Shown in pieces: positions 16,299 to 24,469 of a DNA stretch of 64,000 nt. Under the pieces are notes generated by a model, which worked only from the letters and a program-made list of their open reading frames with translations, did not search any database and was not told where the DNA came from. Numbering within the stretch: position 1 is the first letter of the stretch; the number at the start of each line of letters is the position of its first letter. Source of the stretch: Deferribacterales bacterium Deferri_01 (GTDB lineage: Bacteria; Chrysiogenota; Deferribacteres; Deferribacterales; Geovibrionaceae); assembly GCA_001603805.1 (NCBI GenBank), contig LUZY01000008.1, forward strand, positions 124,001 to 188,000, written 5' to 3'. A program made the translations under genes and the position numbers.

Positions 16299-16335
16299 AG
16301 GGGAATTTCATTGAAGTTCCCCTTCTTTTTCTCTT
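16299..16335 (+). terminator. Terminator after the aminotransferase gene
   Basis: A 7-bp stem AGGGGAA / TTCCCCT with an 11-base loop is followed by a T-rich tail (CTTCTTTTTCTC), starting 12 bp after the stop. Confidence 0.85.
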
Positions 16336-16394
16336 CATAATCTATTTTTTCGATTTTTATTGACTGCTGATCTTTTTCAGGCTTTACTTTCCGG

Positions 16395-17729
16395 ATGGAA
16401 AAAAACCGGGTATTTATTGAGCGTTTCAGCAATGTCTTAGGTGCGGATTCGGATGCATTTTTTGCATCCCTTGAACGTCTGCCGTCTAAGCATATACGCA
16501 TAAATACCAAACGTAATATAAACTACCTGCCGGAAATAGCTGAACAAGGCATAGTTCTTGAAAATGATGCACGTTTTCCCGCTGTTTATAAGGTTCTCAG
16601 CGGAGCGGAAAAGCTTACTTCCACTGTTTCTTTCCAGACGGGCGGTTTTTATATCCAGAACCCTTCTTCAGTTTTTCCGCCGGATGTACTATGCAGATTT
16701 CTTCCTGAAAATCCCGCCGTTATGGATGTTTCCGCCGCTCCCGGCGGGAAAACCGTAGCATTGTGTGATATGCTTAAAAACAGCGGTGTGGTTGTTGCTA
16801 ATGAGCCGTCATCAAAACGGCTTAAATCCCTTGAGTTTAATTTAGAGAAATACGGCTGCTGGAGCGCTAAAACCGTATCATATGACGGACGTGTGCTTGA
16901 CAGACATCTGGAGGAAACCTTTGACGGTATACTTCTGGATGCACCATGCAGCAATGAAAATAAAATATTCCGCAATGAAACCGTGAACGCATCGTGGGAG
17001 CCGGCGCTTGTGGAACGTATGGCAAAACTCCAGAGAGAGATACTTGAATCAGCCTTTAAGTGTCTGAAGAAGGGGGGCGCTCTTGTTTATTCCACATGCA
17101 CATTCTCCGTTGAGGAGAACGAAGGTGTGATACACGCCTTTCTGGATGAACATCCAGAAGCAGAGCTTCTGGATATTTCTGAGGGTGAAAACACCTTCGG
17201 CATGAGCGGGGATACAGCTTTTGATGAGAAAGTCCTCCGTGTGATGCCCCATAAACTGCCTTATGACGGTTTTTTTATAGCCGCTTTAAGAAAGAAAGGG
17301 GACGATGCGGAGGGTTGTAGTTTAAAGATTAAAAGAGACAAACAGCTTGACTCGCTGTTTTATGAATTACCGCCGAATCTTTCGGTTTCACACGGGTCAA
17401 ATATTGCATATATAGAAACTGGCTGCGTTCTTGAAGCAAGACCAAGGCTTGGCAAAAGCGGCATTCTTCTCTGGAAGCGTGCGGGGGAACTGAGTGCCCA
17501 GAGTGCATGGGAGCTCGGTGCGGAACTTAAACCAGACTACAGGGCACAAACAGGACTTGACGGGGCATTGCGCTATTTAAAAGGGTTTGACACGGATAAG
17601 ACGTCCGACTATCATACTCCGGTTCTTTACTATGGCGAAATCCCCGTGGGAACGGTGAAAACCGTTGAGGGCAGATTTAAAAACAAGCTGGACAGGTATT
17701 TTTTGTATGGCAAAAACATTGAGTTTTAA
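16395..17729 (+). CDS. RsmB/RsmF-type rRNA m5C methyltransferase
   Basis: A SAM-dependent RNA cytosine-5 methyltransferase of the NOP2/NSUN fold. The 444-residue protein has motif I DVSAAPGGKT at about 116-125, motif IV DAPCSNENKIF at about 183-193 (Cys releases product) and motif VI YSTCTFSVEENE at about 232-243 (nucleophile Cys). A long C-terminal part ending in a PUA-like region resembles RsmF of E. coli. The start codon lies in a small predicted hairpin (TTTCC-GGAT-GGAAA at 16388-16401). It is the first of six overlapping genes running to dam. Confidence 0.9.
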   Translation: MEKNRVFIERFSNVLGADSDAFFASLERLPSKHIRINTKRNINYLPEIAEQGIVLENDARFPAVYKVLSGAEKLTSTVSFQTGGFYIQNPSSVFPPDVLCRFLPENPAVMDVSAAPGGKTVALCDMLKNSGVVVANEPSSKRLKSLEFNLEKYGCWSAKTVSYDGRVLDRHLEETFDGILLDAPCSNENKIFRNETVNASWEPALVERMAKLQREILESAFKCLKKGGALVYSTCTFSVEENEGVIHAFLDEHPEAELLDISEGENTFGMSGDTAFDEKVLRVMPHKLPYDGFFIAALRKKGDDAEGCSLKIKRDKQLDSLFYELPPNLSVSHGSNIAYIETGCVLEARPRLGKSGILLWKRAGELSAQSAWELGAELKPDYRAQTGLDGALRYLKGFDTDKTSDYHTPVLYYGEIPVGTVKTVEGRFKNKLDRYFLYGKNIEF

Positions 17730-18987
17730 ACTTTCAGCACTTTTTATCTTATTGGCGGTTTTTTTTACCGCACCGGGCGTTAAGGCACAACAGCTTTCAG
17801 GCAATGTATTCTCTTATAAAAGTGAGCCTTTTACAGCAGTTGTTGTGGATAAAAACACAAGCACACTCTACATAGTGGAGATGAAGAACGACACTCCTGA
17901 AATAATTGCGAAAACAAGCGTTCTTGTTGGCGGCGGCGGAGGCGATAAGAAAGTCTCCGGCGATATGAAAACCCCTGAAGGCGTTTACTATATAACGGGC
18001 TACCTGTCTCCTGAACAACTGAGGAGAGCATACGGCAGTGTGGCGGATGACTACGGAACAGGGGCATTCCCTCTGAATTATCCCAACTTTTTTGACCGGA
18101 TGAGCGGCAAAACCGGCAGTGGAATATGGCTGCACGGCAAAAGGGTTGACAGAAAAGAGCAGTCCACGAGAGGGTGTGTTGCTCTTGAAAACAATGTTCT
18201 TGATGACTACAAAAAATATCTCAAAAAAGGTATTCCCGTTGTAATCACAAACGGAGTGAGCTTTGAGCAGCGCCAGAACTATGAATCGGAAAAGGCGTTT
18301 CTGAAAGAGAAGCTGGACAGCCTTGTGGCTTCATGGAGCGGGCTGGACTTTGAAAATTTTGCATCGCACTACCATATTCAGTTCAGAAGCGGTTCCGGTG
18401 AAAATTATACACAGTATCTAGGCAAGAAGAAAACCCTGATGAACCTTTATCCCGAAAGGAAGATAGAGGTGACATCTGTGCGCTCGTTTAAGGAAAATAA
18501 TGACGAGTTTGTTTATGACTTCGACCAGCTCTACTGTGCTGACAATATCCTTGCCTACGGAAACAAGAGGCTTTACCTCAAAAGAGAAATAGATGAGCTC
18601 AAAATAATAGCGGAGGAGTTTTTCTCCGAATCCTCAGAACCTATTGTCCGTGAACGTGTGGCTGTTTTCCTTGAAAATTGGAAAAAAGCATGGGAAAGCA
18701 TGGACATAGAAAAGTATATGGCTGTTTATTCTCCCTCATTTTCAGCGGCAGGTTTTAACTACGGAAGCTGGAAGACGGACAAAGAAGAAAAATTCGAGAA
18801 ATATTCATCCGTAAAAATCGGAATAGATAATATAAAAATTTCGCAGATTTCCCCTAAAAGGGTCAGAGTGAGCTTCATTCAGCACTTCAGCGGAGATTCT
18901 TACAGTGATAAGGGTGTCAAAACCCTTGAGCTTGAGGGGTGTCCCGGGGATTATAGGATCAGAAGCGAACTCTGGAGCGCCAGATGA
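17707..18987 (+). CDS. Csd6/Pgp2-like L,D-carboxypeptidase (YkuD fold) with NTF2-like C-terminus
   Basis: Csd6 of Helicobacter and Pgp2 of Campylobacter trim peptidoglycan tetrapeptides to tripeptides and are needed for helical shape. From ATG 17707 (inside rsmF) the 426-residue protein has a Sec signal peptide with cleavage after GVKA. A YkuD domain at about 40-175 holds GDMKTPEGVYYIT, FPLNYPNFFD, the catalytic-site His143 (WLHG), and STRGCVAL with Cys157. Two NTF2-like segments follow at about 190-300 and 305-426 (AWESMDIEKYMAVYSPSF). The FPxNYPNxxD and C-terminal NTF2 features are Csd6-like rather than those of generic L,D-transpeptidases. It is about 100 residues longer than Helicobacter Csd6. 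The next gene encodes its functional partner, overlapping by 4 bp. Confidence 0.87.
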   Translation: MAKTLSFKLSALFILLAVFFTAPGVKAQQLSGNVFSYKSEPFTAVVVDKNTSTLYIVEMKNDTPEIIAKTSVLVGGGGGDKKVSGDMKTPEGVYYITGYLSPEQLRRAYGSVADDYGTGAFPLNYPNFFDRMSGKTGSGIWLHGKRVDRKEQSTRGCVALENNVLDDYKKYLKKGIPVVITNGVSFEQRQNYESEKAFLKEKLDSLVASWSGLDFENFASHYHIQFRSGSGENYTQYLGKKKTLMNLYPERKIEVTSVRSFKENNDEFVYDFDQLYCADNILAYGNKRLYLKREIDELKIIAEEFFSESSEPIVRERVAVFLENWKKAWESMDIEKYMAVYSPSFSAAGFNYGSWKTDKEEKFEKYSSVKIGIDNIKISQISPKRVRVSFIQHFSGDSYSDKGVKTLELEGCPGDYRIRSELWSAR

Positions 18988-20477
18988 AAAAAATTCTTAT
19001 TATTTTTGCTCTGCTGATTACCGCTGCTGTATCTTTTGCCCAGACACGCCCGTATACTCAGAACGATGTTTATTTCAAAGGCACTGAGTATGAGCTTGAC
19101 GTGTACAGGATATACGGCAGACAGGACGGCAAGACAATGCTGATCATAGGCGGAATTCAGGGAGACGAGCCGGGAGGCTTTCTCTCTGCTGATCTCTATG
19201 CGGAAATGCGCCTTGAAAAAGGAAATCTTATTGTAGTACCCAGAGCTAATTTCAAATCAGTAATCCTTTTTGACAGGGAAACTGAAGCCGATATGAACCG
19301 CCGTTTCACCAAAGATTTAGGTGTTATGGAAATGGATAAGGTTGTGGAAATTATCATCAGACTGATGGAAGAGTCCGATGTTTTTCTCAATCTTCATGAC
19401 GGATGGGGCTATCATAATCCAAAATATATAGACCAGTGGCGCAACCCGCGCAGGTTTGGTCAGTCGATCATTACCGATGCCGACGTTTTCTCCTGCGATG
19501 ACGGGCGCATGCTTGATCTTAAAACTCCGGCGAAACAGGTTCTTGAAGCTGTTAATAAAATGATAAACGATGAAAAGTATTTTATGCACTACTTCAACAC
19601 CCAAACGGAAGATCCTCTGACGAAGTTCACCGACATGCGCAAAACAGCAACATTCTACGCACTTAAGCATTTCTGTCTTCCTTCATTCGGTGTGGAATCA
19701 TCAAAAAATCTGCCGTCTGTTGAGCTGAAAGTTCTTCACCATAATTACGTCGTGAACGAATTTATGAAATATTATGACATAGTTCCCGAACATCCCCGTA
19801 TTTTTCTGAAAGAGCCCCTTCTTAACTATGCTGTTATCAGGGTAAATGATGAAGTGGTGACTGTGGAAAACGGGCAGACTCTGTATGCCGACAAGGGAGA
19901 CTTGATCGAAATAACAAACGTTGACGCTAACTATGACAGGGGCATATCATGCGATATCCTCGGAATGGGTGATCTCAATGACTGCGGAAAGCAGATTGAG
20001 GTCAAAGGCGAATCAAGAATTGTTTTCCGTAAGGACAATCAGAAGATGGGGGAGATCAAGCTTGCGTATAAGAACGCTCCGAAGCCTGTTAAACCCGCAG
20101 TCGCTGTAAAACAGCCGGTTAAGCCTGTTGTTAAGGAAGACCTTGTTCCGTCAAAGACCAATGTTGTTTTTGTTATGAAGATAAACGGTGATGAAGTGCG
20201 TGTCAGGTCAGGCGGAATAGTTAAATTGAAAAAAACCGATACTATCGAGTTTATAGAAGCTCTCGGCGGTGATTTCGGTTCACCTGATGTTCCTGTGAAT
20301 GTTAAAGGCTATGTGCCGCCCGGAGCAATTAACAACGGTGATGACAGAGGATATCAAATCCGCATGACAGACTATTTTATGCTGAAATACTCCCGTGACG
20401 GTATGGGGAAGGCGTATCCTGTTATTGCAGGAAACAGCCGTAATGAAATCGGTGAAATGTGGATAGAGATTGAGTAA
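18984..20477 (+). CDS. Csd4/Pgp1-like peptidoglycan D,L-carboxypeptidase (M99 family)
   Basis: Csd4 cleaves muramyl tripeptides to dipeptides and is required for helical cell shape. The 497-residue protein has a signal peptide cleaved after SFA (about residue 19) and an M14-fold domain. The zinc site has the unusual Csd4 pattern: Gln59 and Glu62 in GGIQGDEPGG where other M14 enzymes have His, and His138 in LNLHDGWGYH. Glu238 in FGVESSKNL is the likely catalytic base. Csd4 itself uses Gln/Glu/His in the same spacing. The C-terminal 230 residues hold beta-rich, Pro/Lys-linked repeats, as in Csd4. It overlaps the csd6-like gene (ATGA) and acyP (one base). Confidence 0.9.
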   Translation: MKKILIIFALLITAAVSFAQTRPYTQNDVYFKGTEYELDVYRIYGRQDGKTMLIIGGIQGDEPGGFLSADLYAEMRLEKGNLIVVPRANFKSVILFDRETEADMNRRFTKDLGVMEMDKVVEIIIRLMEESDVFLNLHDGWGYHNPKYIDQWRNPRRFGQSIITDADVFSCDDGRMLDLKTPAKQVLEAVNKMINDEKYFMHYFNTQTEDPLTKFTDMRKTATFYALKHFCLPSFGVESSKNLPSVELKVLHHNYVVNEFMKYYDIVPEHPRIFLKEPLLNYAVIRVNDEVVTVENGQTLYADKGDLIEITNVDANYDRGISCDILGMGDLNDCGKQIEVKGESRIVFRKDNQKMGEIKLAYKNAPKPVKPAVAVKQPVKPVVKEDLVPSKTNVVFVMKINGDEVRVRSGGIVKLKKTDTIEFIEALGGDFGSPDVPVNVKGYVPPGAINNGDDRGYQIRMTDYFMLKYSRDGMGKAYPVIAGNSRNEIGEMWIEIE

Positions 20478-20749
20478 TGAAAAGGCTTGCGATACGTGTT
20501 AAAGGGCGTGTGCAGGGGGTCGGCTACAGGGCATTTCTCCACAACGGAGTTGTTCCTCTTGGTGTGGGAGGCTATGTGCGCAACCTTTCTGACGGAAGCG
20601 TGGAGATCATAGCAGAAGGTACGGAGGCGCAGCTAAACGAAGTGCTGAAAAAAGCCCGTGCCGGTTCCCCATTTTCAGAGGTTACGGACATGACTGTGGT
20701 TGAGGAAAAACCCACAGGCGAGTTTGAAACATTTGAGATAATACACTGA
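20477..20749 (+). CDS. acyP: Acylphosphatase
   Basis: A 90-residue enzyme that hydrolyses acyl phosphates. It has the signature VKGRVQGVGYRAFLHN at about 8-23, with the catalytic Arg in GVGYR, and the Asn of GGYVRNLSDGSVE at about 31-43. The start overlaps the previous stop by one base and its own stop overlaps the next start. The physiological role is uncertain in bacteria generally. Confidence 0.95.
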   Translation: MKRLAIRVKGRVQGVGYRAFLHNGVVPLGVGGYVRNLSDGSVEIIAEGTEAQLNEVLKKARAGSPFSEVTDMTVVEEKPTGEFETFEIIH

Positions 20750-21405
20750 TGAATAGATATAAATATAAACTGCTGATATTCGACTTTGACGGCACTCTGG
20801 CGGCGACTGAGCCTGCCATACAATTCTGTATGAAAGCAGCTTTCGAGGAGTACGGGCTTACGCCACCGCCTGAAAAATCCGTACGGGAGGCTATCGGTAT
20901 ACCTCTGAACAGGATGATAGCCGGTCTGGGCGGGCTGGATGATGAAACGGCGCAGACAGTAACCGATATATACAGAAAATACTACAAGCGTGAAGGGATG
21001 GAGATGACGAAACTTTTTCCTTCAGCTCTCTCAACTGTTGAGGCGCTCCGTGGCAGAGGCTATAAGACAGCCGTTATCAGCAATAAAAATCATGAAGTGG
21101 TGCATAAATCTGTTGAAGTTACAGGCTTAATGCCTTTTTTTGACCTTGTTGCCGGAGAAAAGGGCGGTCAGTTTCAGAAACCCCACCCGCAGGCTTTTAC
21201 AGATATAATTGTACCCGGCTTCGGTGTGGATGCGTCTGATTGTTTAATGATAGGCGACGCTGTGCAGGATACAGGTTTTGCCCTTAATTGCGGCATGGAC
21301 GCGGCATGGGCTTCATACGGTTTCGGGAATGAAACAGAGTGTATGAACAAAAATGTTAAATTCGTGCTTAATGATATTTCGGAGCTGACCGATATACTTG
21401 GTTGA
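20749..21405 (+). CDS. HAD-family hydrolase, phosphoglycolate phosphatase-like
   Basis: The 218-residue protein has HAD motif I FDFDGTLAATE at about 10-20 with two Asp, motif II AVISNKNH at about 107-114, Lys in GGQFQKPHPQ near 143, and motif IV LMIGDAVQDTGFA at about 165-177. A four-helix cap sits between motifs I and II. This is the Gph/PGP-like subclass; the exact phosphate ester is unknown. It is translationally coupled to acyP (ATGA overlap). Confidence 0.9.
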   Translation: MNRYKYKLLIFDFDGTLAATEPAIQFCMKAAFEEYGLTPPPEKSVREAIGIPLNRMIAGLGGLDDETAQTVTDIYRKYYKREGMEMTKLFPSALSTVEALRGRGYKTAVISNKNHEVVHKSVEVTGLMPFFDLVAGEKGGQFQKPHPQAFTDIIVPGFGVDASDCLMIGDAVQDTGFALNCGMDAAWASYGFGNETECMNKNVKFVLNDISELTDILG

Positions 21406-21428
21406 CAACGCTTTTTACGGAGATTTCA

Positions 21429-22340
21429 TTGAGTGTCAGACAGGCGATACAAATCAGGGAGGATGCGTTTCGCCCCCGTCCGTTTTTGAAATGGGCAGGT
21501 GGCAAAAGCAGACTTATTCCTCAGCTTGAACCATTTTTCCCAAAGAGAAGAATGGTTTATTTCGAGCCGTTTATAGGCGGCGGAGCTGTGTTCCTTCATC
21601 TTGCTGCAAAAGGGCTCATAAAAAAAGCGTTCCTAAATGACCTTAATTCGGATCTTGCAGGTCTTTATTCAGTGATCAAAAACACCCCGGATGTTTTTAT
21701 AGAGCAGTGTCTTGCGTTGTCGGATGAATATCTTGCCTTGAGCGATGTTGAGCGTGCGGAGTATTATTACAACAAACGTAGGCAGTATAACAAAGGTGCA
21801 TGGACGAACCCTGTAACCCGTGCTGCAGCAACGGTTTTTTTGAACAAAACCTGCTTTAACGGACTCTTCAGGGTTAACAGCAAAGGCGAGTTTAATGTAC
21901 CTGCCGGCAAATATAAGTCACCCACCATAATTGAACCTGAGAACATATACGCTGTCTGCCGTGCCTTGAACGAAACGGAAGCGGAAATTACCTGTGCTGA
22001 TTTCAGTGATGTTCTGGAAAACGCATCAAATGGTGATTTCGTGTACTATGACCCGCCATACAGACCCCTGAACAGAACAGCCTGCTTCACAACATACGCA
22101 GCAGGCGGATTTGACGACAGTGAACAGGCACGCCTTGCCTCCTGCTTTCGTAAGTTATCCGCAAAGGGTACGGCACAAATGCTCAGTAACTCAGACCCAA
22201 AAAATGCCGATCCTTCTGACGGCTTTTTTGAGGAACTCTATGATGGCTTCCGCATACGCAAAGTCAGAGCTTCACGCAATATAAACAGCAGTGCCGACAA
22301 ACGAGGCTCAATCAGCGAGCTTCTCATTATGAACTACTGA
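21429..22340 (+). CDS. dam: DNA adenine methyltransferase (Dam/D12 class)
   Basis: A SAM-dependent N6-adenine methyltransferase. Motif I is FLKWAGGKSRLIPQL near the N-terminus, FEPFIGGGAVFLHL follows, and the catalytic DPPY motif (YYDPPYRPL) is in the C-terminal third. This order is that of the Dam class, which usually methylates GATC. No restriction partner adjoins it, so it is a solitary enzyme. No ATG is available: the frame opens with TTG at 21402 (overlapping the previous stop), but TTG at 21429 has GGAG 7 bp before it and is preferred. The length, about 303 residues, is slightly above E. coli Dam (278). Confidence 0.9.
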   Translation: MSVRQAIQIREDAFRPRPFLKWAGGKSRLIPQLEPFFPKRRMVYFEPFIGGGAVFLHLAAKGLIKKAFLNDLNSDLAGLYSVIKNTPDVFIEQCLALSDEYLALSDVERAEYYYNKRRQYNKGAWTNPVTRAAATVFLNKTCFNGLFRVNSKGEFNVPAGKYKSPTIIEPENIYAVCRALNETEAEITCADFSDVLENASNGDFVYYDPPYRPLNRTACFTTYAAGGFDDSEQARLASCFRKLSAKGTAQMLSNSDPKNADPSDGFFEELYDGFRIRKVRASRNINSSADKRGSISELLIMNY

Positions 22341-22374
22341 TTTTCTCCGGTTGTAATAAACCATTCACTTATCC

Positions 22375-22403
22375 TTGCATTCATGTTAATCACAGTGTAA
22401 ATT
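22375..22403 (+). promoter_or_regulatory. Probable promoter of the thiC operon
   Basis: TTGCAT and TAAATT are 17 bp apart. The predicted start, about 22410, coincides with the first bases of the TPP riboswitch, which supports it. Confidence 0.55.
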
Positions 22404-22413
22404 ATAACCACAT

Positions 22414-22495
22414 CCGTGGGGGTGCTTGCCGATGAAAGGGCAGGCTGAGAGAGTCCCCGTAACCTGATCCGGATAATGCCGGCGTAGGGAAACGG
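22414..22495 (+). promoter_or_regulatory. TPP riboswitch (THI element)
   Basis: All conserved THI-box blocks are present in order: GGGGGTGC, GCTGAGAGAG, then AACCTGATCCGGATAATGCC and GGCGTAGGGAA. The outer P1 stem is CCGT / ACGG. It senses thiamine pyrophosphate and lies 91 bp before thiC. No strong terminator hairpin with a T run follows. CCTGC (22541-22545) can pair with GCAGG at the thiC ribosome site (22573-22577), so control of translation is the more likely mechanism; that last point is inference. Confidence 0.97.
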
Positions 22496-22586
22496 TTTTT
22501 CTTCTTTAGTCTATTCCAAGCCTTTTTCACCCAGCCTGTTCCTGCGGAATATAATCAATAGTTCACTTAAAGGCAGGTATAAATTC

Positions 22587-23864
22587 ATGACACAGCTCGA
22601 AGCAGCCCGTAAAGGGATTATCACACCGGAAATGAAAAAAGTAGCCGCTGACGAATTCATGGACGCTGAAAAGCTCATGAATCTCATAGCGGAAGGCAAA
22701 GCAGTTATCCCGAAAAATAAAAACCGTGAATATGAAAAGGTTATGGGGATAGGGCGTGGGCTCCGCACAAAAGTCAACGCCAATATCGGCACATCCGGCG
22801 ACCGTCCGTTTATAGATTGTGAGCTGGATAAGCTGAAAGCAGCCCTTGATGCGGGCACTGACAGTGTTATGGATCTTTCCACCGGAGGGGATCTCGAAGC
22901 TGTGCGTAAAGTGATTCTCGATGCTTCGCCCGTTATGGTGGGTGCTGTTCCGCTTTATGCTGTTGCGGCAGAGCTTGCTATGGCGGATAAAACAACAGAG
23001 ATGATGGATCCTGAAATTCTTCTCCGCAGCATAGAAAAACAGTGCGAACAGGGAATAGACTATATAACAGTTCATTGCGGCGTTACGAAGGAATCCGTTG
23101 CCAGAATGGACAAAACTGAAAGAGTATGCGGCATAGTGAGCAGGGGCGGTTCCATCACTGCTAACTGGATACGCAGAAACGGTAAAGAAAACCCGCTTTA
23201 CGAATATTATGAAGACCTTTTAAGCATAGCTTATAAATATGACGTAACGCTTAGTCTCGGTGACGGCTTCCGCCCGGGAGCTATAGTTGACGCTTCCGAC
23301 CGTGCGCAGATTGATGAACTGATCATCCTCGGCGAACTTGCCAAAAGAGCAAAAGAGCGTGATGTTCAGGTTATAATCGAAGGTCCCGGACATGTGCCGC
23401 TGAACCAGATCGAAGCTAACATGACATTGCAGAAAACTCTTTGTGACGGTGCGCCTTTCTACATCCTCGGACCGCTCCCCACTGATATTGCACCCGGATA
23501 CGACCATATAACAGCAGCCATAGGCGGAGCAATCGCCGGTGCGGCAGGTGCTGATTTCCTTTGTTATGTAACCCCTGCGGAACACCTTTGTCTGCCCGAT
23601 GAAAACGATGTGCGTGAAGGTGTTATCGCTTCCCGCATAGCCGGACACATAGCAGACATCGCAAAAGGCTACCCCGGAGCGATGGAACGTAATATACTTA
23701 TGAGTAAGTACAGAAAAGAGCTTAACTGGGAAGGGATGTTTGCCCTTGCTATAGACCCGGCTAAGGCGAGAGAAAAATTTGAAAGGAACAGGGATGTTGA
23801 TTCCTGCTCCATGTGCGGGAAATTATGCGCAGTGAAGATAGACAAAAAACTTCCGACTATTTAA
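22587..23864 (+). CDS. thiC: Phosphomethylpyrimidine synthase ThiC
   Basis: ThiC rearranges aminoimidazole ribotide to the thiamine pyrimidine using SAM and a [4Fe-4S] cluster. The 425-residue protein is the short form common in anaerobes. It shows NANIGTSGDRP at about 63-73, the C-terminal half with EGPGHVPLNQIE and FYILGPLPTDIAPGYDHI, and the C-terminal cluster motif CSMCGKLC. The riboswitch upstream controls it. thiE begins inside its 3' end. Confidence 0.98.
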   Translation: MTQLEAARKGIITPEMKKVAADEFMDAEKLMNLIAEGKAVIPKNKNREYEKVMGIGRGLRTKVNANIGTSGDRPFIDCELDKLKAALDAGTDSVMDLSTGGDLEAVRKVILDASPVMVGAVPLYAVAAELAMADKTTEMMDPEILLRSIEKQCEQGIDYITVHCGVTKESVARMDKTERVCGIVSRGGSITANWIRRNGKENPLYEYYEDLLSIAYKYDVTLSLGDGFRPGAIVDASDRAQIDELIILGELAKRAKERDVQVIIEGPGHVPLNQIEANMTLQKTLCDGAPFYILGPLPTDIAPGYDHITAAIGGAIAGAAGADFLCYVTPAEHLCLPDENDVREGVIASRIAGHIADIAKGYPGAMERNILMSKYRKELNWEGMFALAIDPAKAREKFERNRDVDSCSMCGKLCAVKIDKKLPTI

Positions 23865-24469
23865 GGCTTTACCTCGTTTTTGAGGAAGATATGCTTCAGA
23901 TGCCGCTTGATGAATTTATTCAGGCGGCTGTTGAAGGCGGTGTGACGGCAATTCAGCTCCGCAACAAGGGTAAGGATATACGCAGTTCCATCATCACAGG
24001 GTATCGGATAATGGAACTGATCGAAGGAAAGGACATACTCTTTGTGGTGAATGACCGCATAGATGCGGCGTTCACCCTCGGTGCAGAGGCGGTGCATCTG
24101 GGGATAAAGGATATACCCCTTGCCTCTGCTGTGGATACTTGGGCGGAAATGGTCTACGGATATTCCTGCAACAGCCTTGAAGATCTGGAAACCGCCGTGA
24201 ACGGCGGTGCGTCATACATCGGCGTGGGTCCGGCGTTTCATACTGATACTAAAAAAGATCTCCGTCCGGTAATCGGCACGGAGGGGATAAGGCTGATTAC
24301 CGAGAGAAGCCCGCTTCCCGCCATCGCCATAGGCGGAATCAAGGCTTCCAATATGAAGAACCTGAAAGGGCTGGGGCTCTCCGGAGTGGCTGTTTCATCT
24401 GCTCTGTGCGCTTCCGGTGATCCTTACTGCGATGCCAAATTAATGCGTGAGCTTGCGGAGGAGCTTTGA
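23825..24469 (+). CDS. thiE: Thiamine-phosphate synthase ThiE
   Basis: ThiE joins the pyrimidine and thiazole halves of thiamine. From ATG 23825 the TIM-barrel protein has about 214 residues. It shows VTAIQLRNKGKDI near 42, FVVNDRIDAAFTLGAEAVHLG near 72-92, ASYIGVGPAFHTDTKKD, and PAIAIGGIK near 165. A GTG at 23813 is in frame but the ATG suits the first beta strand (LRLYLVFE) better. It overlaps thiC by 40 bp and thiL by 4 bp. Confidence 0.94.
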   Translation: MRSEDRQKTSDYLRLYLVFEEDMLQMPLDEFIQAAVEGGVTAIQLRNKGKDIRSSIITGYRIMELIEGKDILFVVNDRIDAAFTLGAEAVHLGIKDIPLASAVDTWAEMVYGYSCNSLEDLETAVNGGASYIGVGPAFHTDTKKDLRPVIGTEGIRLITERSPLPAIAIGGIKASNMKNLKGLGLSGVAVSSALCASGDPYCDAKLMRELAEEL

